Below are positions 16,029 through 23,102 of a DNA stretch of 64,000 nucleotides, one piece after another (the first letter of the stretch is position 1; each line of letters starts with the position of its first letter). A program made the translations under genes and the position numbers. The notes under the pieces were generated by a model. That model made no database searches, had not been told where the DNA came from, and was given only the letters and a program-made list of their open reading frames with translations. This stretch comes from Acidobacteriota bacterium (GTDB taxonomy: Bacteria > Acidobacteriota > Terriglobia > Bryobacterales > Bryobacteraceae): contig JAFKEE010000022.1 in the NCBI GenBank assembly GCA_017307505.1, positions 1-64,000 of the forward strand, given 5' to 3'.

Positions 16029-17054
16029 CTAATGCCGGGAGGTGTCAAGAGGGGGCGGGCGTGGGGGTGTGGGCGGATTGGGTTTGTTTGGTCGCGGGCA
16101 GTGGATTGGTGAGGGTTGGGTGCGATCGGCTGCGACTGGCTTCGTTTGGAGAAAGGCGACCAGGGGTCGCCTGCGGACCCGGGGGGCCGCCGTCCCGATG
16201 GGTTGGCGGTGTGCGTTGGTGGTTGGGTTTGTTCGCTCGTGGGTGGTGGATTTGCAGCGACCAACCTGGAGGTGGATTGGTTCGATGGGGCAGGTCACCT
16301 TGGGCCGCGATTGGCTTCGATTGGAGAGTTGGGGTTGGCGCCGGCCGGCTTCGGATTGAAATGGTGCGCAGTTTGGCTTCGTTTCGACAATGGAAACCAT
16401 GGAGCGCCGGCGGACCTGGGGGGCCGCCGTCCCGATTGATTGGAGGAGTGAGTTGGTGGTTGGGTTTGTTCGCTCGTGGGCGTTGGATTTGTGGAGTCCG
16501 GCTGTCGGGCGGATGGGGTCAGCAGGGCTGGTTCTGTTGGGTCGGGATTGGCTTCGTTTGGAGAGATGGGTCCGCCGCTGGCTGGCTTCGCGAGAGAAGG
16601 GCGCCAGGATTGGCTTCGTTTCGTAGAAGGCGACCAGGGGTCGCCTGCGGACCCGGGGGTCCGCCGTCCCGATTGATTGGAGCCGTAAATCTGCTGCTGG
16701 GTTTGTTGCCTCGTGCTGGAAGGATTCTTGGGAATCCTCCGCCGGGCGGTCGGGTCCGGAGGGGGCGACGCCGGCATGGTGGTTGAGCCGGGCGGAGCTT
16801 TGTTGACGGAGTTGGTGGAAGAGTTCTGTGGCGATACTTCTGACTATGCAGCGTTCGAAGCGGTCATCGAGGTGAAGCTGGATCGAGAGTGCTGAGAGGA
16901 GGTTGCGGAAGGCGGCGCGGTCCTCTCGCGTGGCTCCAATGGTGCTCGTGCGGCTCGACACGAGGGGCCGCCAGTGGGCGGGCTCGGCCGAGCGTGCGAT
17001 GTGGTGGAGGGTGGCCTTGGGGGCCGCTCTCCAATTCCAATCCTTTGCGGGCAT
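16029..17054 (-). CDS. Hypothetical protein with C-terminal 79-residue tandem repeats
   Basis: The 341-residue frame begins MPAKDWNWRAAPK after GGAGG (5 bases upstream), the reason for choosing 17054. Residues about 1-90 form a helical domain (EDRAAFRNLLSALSIQLHLDDRFERC, then SIATELFHQLRQQ). The rest is basic, Pro/Arg/Thr-rich repeats containing ETKP, RSQSRP and HERTNPTTN motifs, with a unit of 79 residues. The repeats are DNA repeats with paired hairpins, and the opposite strand is also open, so the 3' part may be repeat DNA that has extended the frame. The N-terminal domain is more likely a real gene. Function is unknown. It lies 21 bases upstream of padR on the same strand. Confidence 0.5.
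   Translation of the reverse strand: MPAKDWNWRAAPKATLHHIARSAEPAHWRPLVSSRTSTIGATREDRAAFRNLLSALSIQLHLDDRFERCIVRSIATELFHQLRQQSSARLNHHAGVAPSGPDRPAEDSQESFQHEATNPAADLRLQSIGTADPRVRRRPLVAFYETKPILAPFSREASQRRTHLSKRSQSRPNRTSPADPIRPTAGLHKSNAHERTNPTTNSLLQSIGTAAPQVRRRSMVSIVETKPNCAPFQSEAGRRQPQLSNRSQSRPKVTCPIEPIHLQVGRCKSTTHERTNPTTNAHRQPIGTAAPRVRRRPLVAFLQTKPVAADRTQPSPIHCPRPNKPNPPTPPRPPPLDTSRH
16155..16190. repeat. Paired-hairpin element, copy 3
   Basis: GGCGACC-AGG-GGTCGCC (16155-16171) is followed by one T, then GCGGACC-CGGG-GGGCCGC (16173-16190, one mismatch in the stem) and CGTCCC. The order and flanks match the reverse complement of the elements at 251-287 and 451-487. Confidence 0.75.
16410..16427. repeat. 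Paired-hairpin element, copy 4 (first hairpin decayed)
   Basis: Only the second hairpin is kept: GCGGACC-TGGG-GGGCCGC with one stem mismatch, followed by CGTCCC. The position of the first hairpin is occupied by diverged sequence (GGAAACCATGGAGCGCC). Confidence 0.65.
16629..16664. repeat. Paired-hairpin element, copy 5
   Basis: GGCGACC-AGG-GGTCGCC (16629-16645), one T, then a perfect GCGGACC-CGGG-GGTCCGC (16647-16664) and CGTCCC. Confidence 0.75.
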
Positions 17055-17406
17055 AGTGCCTCCTTTCGCTTCGGAGTGTAGACCGTACAAAAGCGAAGAA
17101 ACGGAGGTGATGGCTGTATGTATTTGAAAGAAGGGATGAGATTCTTTTTGAAGTTCTGTGAATTAAAATTGCTTAATGAAAAAACACCGATCTTGACGAT
17201 TCCTGGTCGGGTTTTCTTGCGAATGCTGGCCTGACAGTTTCCATGCTGCCTCCTCTCTTTGAGAAGTCCGCTTCGAGGCGCGCTGCTTGCTGCGTTCCGC
17301 CAACTACTGAATGGGCCCGTTGCTCGATGCCGTGATTAATCGGGCGAGATCTTGAGGTTCTGAACCTGGTATTGTTCCTATTTCGGCGAAGAAACGCGCT
17401 ACTAAT
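17055..17406. other. A/T-richer intergenic region upstream of mcrB
   Basis: This 352-bp stretch lies between the divergent repeat-protein gene and mcrB. Its first part (17100-17200) is clearly richer in A and T than the rest of the window, including GAATTAAAATTGCTTAATG near 17159-17177, and probably holds promoters. A hexamer TTGAAG near 17151 could be a -35 box, but I cannot fix a convincing -10. No ORF is supported. Confidence 0.5.
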
Positions 17407-18897
17407 ATGTCCTCCTCTACTAACCCATTGGATCCGCTCGTTGATCTCATTCATTCCGGAACATTGGAGTCCTGGAAGGCTCGGAATGAAACGGCCCTGG
17501 CAGAGTTGTTCGGGCGGCGATACCCGAAGAAGGGTAAGGATTCGGTGGCATTGCGGGCTCCCGAGATGAAGGGGAACGACACCAATGTTCCCTATGCCGC
17601 GTACATTCATCCTTCGAACGCCGACTCAGGGGCCTATGGAGGAATGAGCTTCGTCATCTTCCCGGTTGAAGAGGGACCTTGCCTGGTTGGTTTGGTGATT
17701 GGGACTCAGGGATTGGCTCCCGATGAGGCTATTCTGGGGCGGCCCGGGCACGCTCGGAAACTCAATGCGATTGCCAAGTGGTTGAATCACAAGTTTGGTG
17801 GTGGCAGCCAGGTGGCCTGGGCCAAGCAGGATCCCACTCGGGTGGATATCGACGTCCCGGAGTCGCTCCGGCAGAGTTGGTCCAGTTACAGCCGCGTCTT
17901 CGGGCGGTATGGGCGCGTCCTGTACGCGTTGTACAAGCCCTCCTCGGATCGTCAGGCGACCACGTCTGCTGTGGCCGCATTGCTCGACCTGATGTTTGAA
18001 GAGCGGGGCCACTCTCCGATGAAGGAGTTCGAGGCCGGGTCGAATGGCATTCAGTCGGCCTGGTTCTCGCACTTGATGCCAAAGACAGATGAGAACCAAG
18101 TGGTGGAATTGCTGAAAAGCCGCCGGTTTGTGGTGTTGCAGGGGCCTCCGGGAACGGGCAAGACACGGATGGCCCGGCAGATTCTGGAGGGACCCTATGC
18201 CGGGGTCGGCCGTTCCATTCAGTTTCATCCTGGCACCACCTACGAGAACTTCATTGGCGGGTTGGCTCCGGTCCATGGGGCCGAGGATGGCGGCGGAGGG
18301 CTTGGATTCCGATTCGCTCCGAAGCCCGGCTTTCTGATCGAAGCCGCCGCGCAGGCTGCGGAGAAGAACGAGCCTTATCTGCTCCATATCGATGAGATCA
18401 ACCGGGCGGATCTGGGGAAGATCCTTGGTGAAGCGATCTATTTGTTCGAGTCGAAGCAGGAATCGCGGCGAGAGATCGATCTGCCCTACAACTTTGGCGC
18501 GCCGTTTCACGGGCGACTGCATCTGCCAGAGAACCTGCATGTTCTGGGTACGATGAACAGCTCCGATCGGAGTATCGCGATCCTGGATGTTGCGGTGCGT
18601 CGACGATTTGCCTTCCTATCGCTGTGGCCGAGCCTGGCCGTTGTTGAGGAGCATGGGTGTGCCCTGACACAACGCGCTTTCAAGGATCTGCTCTCCATTT
18701 TTGTGGAGCACGCTCCGGATGAAGCGTTGGCGCTCGTGCCTGGTCATTCGTATTTCCTGGATAACGACGAGGCACAAGCGCGTGTTGGTCTGCGGACCAG
18801 TCTGGCCCCGTTGCTCGAGGAGTACCTAGCGCAAGGTTACGTGAGTGGGTTTGCTGAGTCGATTCGAGGGTACATGCAGTGGCTGGAAAGCCTGTAG
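17407..18897 (+). CDS. mcrB: McrB-type AAA+ GTPase of an McrBC modification-dependent restriction system
   Basis: McrB recognises modified DNA and uses GTP hydrolysis to translocate and activate the McrC nuclease. The 496-residue protein has an N-terminal domain of about 230 residues without the classic DUF3578 pattern that I can confirm. It is followed by a typical McrB motor: Walker A GPPGTGKTRMA (about residue 245), QFHPGTTYENFIGG, the Walker B signature LLHIDEINRADLGKILGE, and the sensor region LGTMNSSDRSIAILDVAVRRRFAF. The stop overlaps the mcrC start by 19 bases, so the pair is translationally coupled. The A/T-richer upstream DNA and decayed neighbours suggest horizontal transfer. Confidence 0.92.
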   Translation: MSSSTNPLDPLVDLIHSGTLESWKARNETALAELFGRRYPKKGKDSVALRAPEMKGNDTNVPYAAYIHPSNADSGAYGGMSFVIFPVEEGPCLVGLVIGTQGLAPDEAILGRPGHARKLNAIAKWLNHKFGGGSQVAWAKQDPTRVDIDVPESLRQSWSSYSRVFGRYGRVLYALYKPSSDRQATTSAVAALLDLMFEERGHSPMKEFEAGSNGIQSAWFSHLMPKTDENQVVELLKSRRFVVLQGPPGTGKTRMARQILEGPYAGVGRSIQFHPGTTYENFIGGLAPVHGAEDGGGGLGFRFAPKPGFLIEAAAQAAEKNEPYLLHIDEINRADLGKILGEAIYLFESKQESRREIDLPYNFGAPFHGRLHLPENLHVLGTMNSSDRSIAILDVAVRRRFAFLSLWPSLAVVEEHGCALTQRAFKDLLSIFVEHAPDEALALVPGHSYFLDNDEAQARVGLRTSLAPLLEEYLAQGYVSGFAESIRGYMQWLESL

Positions 18898-20390
18898 CGG
18901 CGGCTGTACGCACCAGTTCACGTCGACCCCGGCGGGCTGACCTCTCCCCACTGAACGGCGTCAAGCCAACACGGGATATCTGCCTCGAACTGCAGGATCA
19001 TAGCCGGGTGACCAAGTCGGCCATCGAGTTATTTGGGAGCAAGAACTCAGCGGATCCACAGGCACAGGCTGCGCGGCTTTCGGAGTTGTTCATCCGTCAG
19101 AATCTGCCAATCTTTCAACTGCTGCAGGTGGATGTTCAGCGGGATTTCGATGGCTCCGATGTTTTGCTCAACATTGAATCGCATAGTGCGGTGGGGGCCG
19201 TTCCGCTGCGATCTCCGCTGACCTCGAAGAATGACTTTGGACTTGTGGTGCAACCGCGATTCCCCTGGGTAGGAATTGGACCGATGCTGGCCGAGATGGG
19301 GTGGCTGATCAGCCCAACTCCATTGAAGCTGCCGCTGCTGAAACGGTCGGAGCGACGGGTGCCTCTGTGGGTCCTTTCCTACATGGTGCTGACCCGGTTC
19401 AAGGCACTGCTGGATAAATTGGAACGCCGATTTGAGGTGACGAAGGAGACGCGGTCGAGCCCGAGGGGCCGGATCGAATGGACCGAGTACGTGACGCTTG
19501 GAATGGCGCGGGGGCGCTTTCTGGACGTACCGTGCACCTTCCCGGATCTTCGAGATGACCGGCTGTTGAAGGGCGCCATTCGGTTCGCGGTGGAGAAGCA
19601 GCTTCGTTCGTTGGAGACGCAATCGGGGCAAGGGGCGTTTGTCCACCGGTTGATTGCTCTCGCGGAGGCTCTGCTGCAGCGGGTTCGAGATGTGGCGGGC
19701 CGACGACCGGGTGTCGGGGAAGTCCAGAATTGGTTGCGGCGACCACTTCGGGCGGATTCGTTCTTGGAGGGATTGCAGGCGGTCGATTGGACGGTTGACG
19801 AACGGGGTCTGGCGGGCAGCAGTGATCTGGAGGGTATCCCGTGGACCATGCCGATGGAGCAGTTCTTTGAGGCGTGGGTGGAGACGATTGTCCGTTCGGT
19901 GGCCCAGCGGACGGGCGGCGTGCTCAGGACTGGCCGCAAGAGAGAGACGGTAGCTCCGATAGTCTGGGATCCACCTTATGTAGGCTCACAGCGATCGCTA
20001 GTGCCGGATTTGATCCTGGAGACTGAGGATACGGCGATCATCGTCGATGCCAAGTACAAGCGGCATTGGGAGGAGATGCAGGCAGGCGACTGGCGGGGCC
20101 AGTCCGAGGAGTTGCGAGAAGAGCACCGAGCGGATGTGTTGCAGGTACTGGCGTATGCCAATCTAGTGAGCGCTCGGGAGGTTGTCTGTTGTCTGGTGTA
20201 TCCGTGCTCCATGACGACATGGGCCTCGTTGGAGAGACGGGGGCGCCTGTTCCACCAGTCGGAGCTTCCGAACCGGGGACGGCGAGTGAGGTTGTGGTTG
20301 ACGGCGGTGCCGATGTCAGGGGTGGTGGAGGAGGTTGGGACGAAGTTGGCGGAGCAGATCCGAAATATGAACACGCAAGTCTTGGGCTAG
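18879..20390 (+). CDS. mcrC: McrC-type nuclease subunit of the McrBC system
   Basis: McrC is the PD-(D/E)XK endonuclease that cuts when bound to McrB. The 503-residue protein shows the McrC scaffold (LPIFQLLQVDVQRDFDG, PRGRIEWTEYV, then the conserved C-terminal nuclease). The active-site motif is LVPDLILETEDTAIIVDAKYK, with the D...DAK arrangement near residue 385. YANLVSAREVVCCLVYP follows, as in the family. The proposed start is GTG at 18879, inside the end of mcrB. An ATG-type start further in would shorten it little. The open frame is intact, so the system may be functional. Confidence 0.9.
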   Translation: MAGKPVAAAVRTSSRRPRRADLSPLNGVKPTRDICLELQDHSRVTKSAIELFGSKNSADPQAQAARLSELFIRQNLPIFQLLQVDVQRDFDGSDVLLNIESHSAVGAVPLRSPLTSKNDFGLVVQPRFPWVGIGPMLAEMGWLISPTPLKLPLLKRSERRVPLWVLSYMVLTRFKALLDKLERRFEVTKETRSSPRGRIEWTEYVTLGMARGRFLDVPCTFPDLRDDRLLKGAIRFAVEKQLRSLETQSGQGAFVHRLIALAEALLQRVRDVAGRRPGVGEVQNWLRRPLRADSFLEGLQAVDWTVDERGLAGSSDLEGIPWTMPMEQFFEAWVETIVRSVAQRTGGVLRTGRKRETVAPIVWDPPYVGSQRSLVPDLILETEDTAIIVDAKYKRHWEEMQAGDWRGQSEELREEHRADVLQVLAYANLVSAREVVCCLVYPCSMTTWASLERRGRLFHQSELPNRGRRVRLWLTAVPMSGVVEEVGTKLAEQIRNMNTQVLG

Positions 20391-20584
20391 GATGTAGCGG
20401 AAATTCACCGGTGACCGGACGCGAAATGGACTCGAGAACTACGGTGAACTAGCCAATCTGAAGGCAGAGAGTCAGACATGGAGACACTCAGGCACACTTG
20501 GGTTGGTTCTATGCATTGATCTCAGTCTAAGTGCAAGGGTTCAAAGTCGAAATATATATAAACAAGCCACTTAGAATCAATGGT
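20391..20584. other. Intergenic region after mcrC
   Basis: There is no gene here. The region includes an A/T-rich patch (AAATATATATAAAC, near 20550-20563) unlike the surrounding DNA, consistent with a breakpoint in the accessory island. Confidence 0.4.
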
Positions 20585-21360
20585 TTACTGGTTTCTCGAT
20601 CCTGCTCTATACATAGAATCACTTCGAATCACTTCCCTCCGATGGTTGTTTAGATATACGCCACTTCGCCCAGCATATGGTCCCGTCGTGAGTTCTTCGC
20701 CACGGCACTGAAGGAGTGCCCGGCCGCCTCTGGAAAGCTCAGTGCGCTCCTTTAGATTGAAGGCTTGGTAGTTAGTGACCACGATCATGGCCTTGTTGAC
20801 ACCGGGCAGCATGTCGCCGGGCAGGAGTTCGCGGCTGGCGTAGTAGCTGTCTGAGTCGTTAGGCTGGAGGACTCGAAGGCGGTCGCGGATGGTGAGTCCG
20901 GGCGCGACGATCAGGAAGCCTTTGGCAAACCGGGTACTACCAGGATGGCGGATGGCGTTGACCGTCTGCAAGGCGATGAGCCTGGCCATGACGGTGGTCT
21001 TGCCGGCACCGGTGGCGAGCTTGAGCGCGATTCGCAAGAGTTCCGGGTTGGCTTCGCTGTTGACGTTCTTCAGGTGGTCCAGGAAGCGCAGGCCGCTTTT
21101 GCCAACTTTGGGCACCACCTCGGTTAGCCAGATGGCTACCTCGGCCGCCTCGACCTGGCAAAAGAACGGCGGATGCCGGCGAATGGGTGGTGGCGCCAAT
21201 GTTGGAGAAGGCGGACAGTCTCCGGCATGACGTTCCAGTTGCTGGTGTTCGGGATCTGGCGCCACTTATCGACCTCGTTGCGGAGGTCGTTGATGAGACT
21301 GGTTTGGGCGTATTGCTGTTGTTTGTCAGAGGGCCCCTGGCCTTCATCGTTCAGCTTCAG
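20585..21360 (-). pseudogene. Decayed DEAD/DEAH-type restriction helicase (BPTD_3080-like), frameshifted and truncated
   Basis: On the minus strand two frames together give one recognisable N-terminal region of a type III-like restriction enzyme. In one frame, about 21360-21176 reads SLINDLRNEVDKWRQIPNTS and then ETVRLLQHWRHHPFAGIR. In the next frame, from about 21172, it continues FFCQVEAAEVAIWLTEVVPK, the Walker A LATGAGKTTVMARLIA, VAPGLTIRDRLRVLQPND and VTNYQAFNLKERTELSRGGR. A one-base loss near 21175 separates them. An in-frame TAA (at 21361-21363) lies just upstream, and after about 20700 the family sequence stops, so the helicase C-half is missing. It is non-functional as it stands. Confidence 0.8.
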
Positions 21361-21367
21361 TTAAAGG

Positions 21368-21544
21368 GTGGTTCTGGAGTGCCCGATCGAAGGAAACGCT
21401 ATCTATACCGCGTCTGGAGATTGGAAATCGCTAGTACGCCATTCAAAGTTCGAGCTTCGAGGTGAGTTTCCAGACCAAACTACGGTTGTGATCCACAAGT
21501 CCAACTGGCTCCAGCGGGTTCGCCAGGCCCTGATGCGCAAGTGA
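21368..21544 (+). pseudogene. C-terminal remnant of an unidentified gene
   Basis: The plus-strand frame from a TAA at 21362-21364 to the TGA at 21542-21544 encodes a protein-like segment containing ECPIEGNAIYTASGDWKSLV and then VVIHKSNWLQRVRQALMRK before the stop. It has no start codon with a ribosome-binding site and seems to be the last 55 or so residues of a larger protein. I do not recognise the family. The reading is by translation only. Confidence 0.4.
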
Positions 21545-21706
21545 GCGTAGAGCGTCGGGATCCTCAGCTCCTCCCAGTCGACGCCACGTGATCAGCTAGG
21601 GAGAGATGACACAGGCAGGCAGCTCGTCGGAAGATTGGCGAAAGTGAGAGAGTTCGGTTCTACCAGTTCAATACTGTTGTACTTGCGTAGCTGTGGGAAT
21701 AGGAGC

Positions 21707-22192
21707 CTACTCCTTGAATTGGAGCCCGCGAACGCCGTATCTGTCGCTCAGAAACTGGCCTATCCATCGCTCAGCTGCGACGCCACGGGATCTGTTTCCG
21801 AATGCAGCGGCAGTGCAGATGGCTCTGGTAAACTCATCGTCCCTAGCTAGCGAGGTGACCTCCGAACAAGCGAAGTCGCGCCACAATGCCTCCATCCGTT
21901 TTGAATAGTCGAGTTCTGACTCACCTAGTTGGAGTTGCCCGCCATCGTCGTGCGCGAATCGAAACCAGGCGGCCATGCGGTCGTGAGCCAACTGCAAGGT
22001 TCGGTGGTCGAATCCATTCATGTCCCGAAGCGCTTGTGACAGTTCGTCTTCTACGCGCAGGAGTGTGGCGGCGGCCAGGTAACGGTCGCGAGGCCCTGTG
22101 AACAGCCGCACCACGATCTCGTTGTACATGGAATGTTGTATATCCATGACAACGTGGTTGTTGTCGCCGGGAAACTCTGGATTGACCATCAT
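21707..22192 (-). CDS. Hypothetical protein (161 aa) in the restriction island
   Basis: A soluble, helical, acidic 161-residue protein starts at ATG 22192 (a second ATG follows immediately) with PEFPGDNNHVVMDIQHSMYN. Further in are VVRLFTGPRDRYLAAATLLRVEDEL and AAFGNRSRGVAAERWIGQFL. No catalytic motif is evident. It is on the minus strand between the restriction remnants and the Sir2 gene. No good ribosome-binding site is visible, and the frame stays open upstream to 22309. It may be an intact member of the island or another remnant. Confidence 0.5.
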   Translation of the reverse strand: MMVNPEFPGDNNHVVMDIQHSMYNEIVVRLFTGPRDRYLAAATLLRVEDELSQALRDMNGFDHRTLQLAHDRMAAWFRFAHDDGGQLQLGESELDYSKRMEALWRDFACSEVTSLARDDEFTRAICTAAAFGNRSRGVAAERWIGQFLSDRYGVRGLQFKE

Positions 22193-22356
22193 GCCGCTAT
22201 CTATCTTATGTCGCACACTTCCACAGGATCGGCGATCAGCTTCGAGTGAGCCAGGAATGCGGACTATCTTGGGCGGTGTGCGCTCCGAAGCAGCAAACAG
22301 CAGGGCCATCGCCCTCGTTCCCGGCGCGGCCGCGGCCCATCGGGCGATAATGGGAG

Positions 22357-23100
22357 TTGATCCAGACTTCTCAGTTGTCGATGGCTCGGGAGTGGCTGCG
22401 CTCGGCCTCTCGCGTTGCTGTGCTTACCGGGGCTGGGATCTCCGCGGAAAGCGGAGTCCCTACCTTTCGGGCCTCGGAGGGGCTTTGGCGGAATTTTCGG
22501 GCTGAGGATCTCGCTACCGCTGAGGCGTTTCATCGGGATCCGGCCCTCGTGTGGACTTGGTACAACTGGCGGCGTGAAACCATTGCCGCCTGCCGGCCTA
22601 ACCTGGGGCACTACGCTCTGGCCGAGCTTGAGAAACAGAAACCTGGGTTGACGCTCGTCACCCAGAATGTCGATGGGCTCCATAACCGGGCCGGGAGCCA
22701 GCGGGTGCTCAAGATCCATGGGGATATCTGGTGGGTCCTGTGCCTCGGTTGTAACCGGATCACCACGGATCTACGGGTGCCGATGCCGGAGATTCCTCCG
22801 CATTGCTCGTGCGGCGGGCTGCTGCGGCCCGGGGTGGTGTGGTTCGGGGAGTCGCTGCCTACCGCGACTTGGGCTCAGGCCGAGGCCGCGGTTTCGGAGT
22901 GCGAGCTGCTGGTGGTCGCCGGGACCAGTTCGGTGGTGTACCCGGCCGCGAGCCTGGCTCCGCTGGCCTTGAGCCGCGGGGCTCGGGTGATTGAGATCAA
23001 TACAGAGGAGACGCCGCTGAGCGGGGCGGCGGCCATTTCGCTTCGCGGGCCTTCCGGCGAATTGCTGCCGCTGCTGATCGAGTCGGCTTCCAAAGATTAA
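22357..23100 (+). CDS. cobB: Sir2-family NAD-dependent protein deacylase
   Basis: Sirtuins remove acyl groups from lysine using NAD+. The 247-residue protein has GAGISAESGVPTFR (NAD binding), TQNVDGLHNRAGS and the catalytic His in KIHGD. The zinc cysteines are C129, C132, C150 and C152. WTWYNWRRE carries the Tyr-x-x-Arg pair typical of the SIRT5/CobB-like class, so desuccinylase activity is plausible. The start is uncertain: TTG at 22357 directly abuts GGGAG, while ATG at 22381 has no ribosome-binding site. It begins a same-strand run with larC, metG, the TatD gene and the polyprenyl synthase gene, with spacings of a few bases. The gene symbol is by family only. Confidence 0.88.
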   Translation: MIQTSQLSMAREWLRSASRVAVLTGAGISAESGVPTFRASEGLWRNFRAEDLATAEAFHRDPALVWTWYNWRRETIAACRPNLGHYALAELEKQKPGLTLVTQNVDGLHNRAGSQRVLKIHGDIWWVLCLGCNRITTDLRVPMPEIPPHCSCGGLLRPGVVWFGESLPTATWAQAEAAVSECELLVVAGTSSVVYPAASLAPLALSRGARVIEINTEETPLSGAAAISLRGPSGELLPLLIESASKD

Positions 23101-23102
23101 CC

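Larger units (their letters stand above)
16100..16720. repeat. Tandem repeats of a 237-bp unit
   Basis: About two and a half copies are present. The paired-hairpin core recurs at 16173, 16410 and 16647, exactly 237 bases apart. Other landmarks recur with nearly the same spacing, for example GGGTTTGTTCGCTCGTG at about 16226 and 16464, and GGCTTCGTTT twice per unit. The period equals 79 codons, so the minus-strand frame stays open through all copies. Copies are roughly three-quarters similar by eye. Confidence 0.85.

Noticed and set aside
16061..16786. Plus-strand open frames through the 237-bp repeats
   Set aside because: No start site and no domain; both strands are open because of repeat composition, so direction cannot be decided from openness alone.
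16029..17054. RAYT/REP transposase for the paired hairpins
   Set aside because: No HUH-type motif or the usual Tyr catalytic pattern is visible in this or neighbouring genes.
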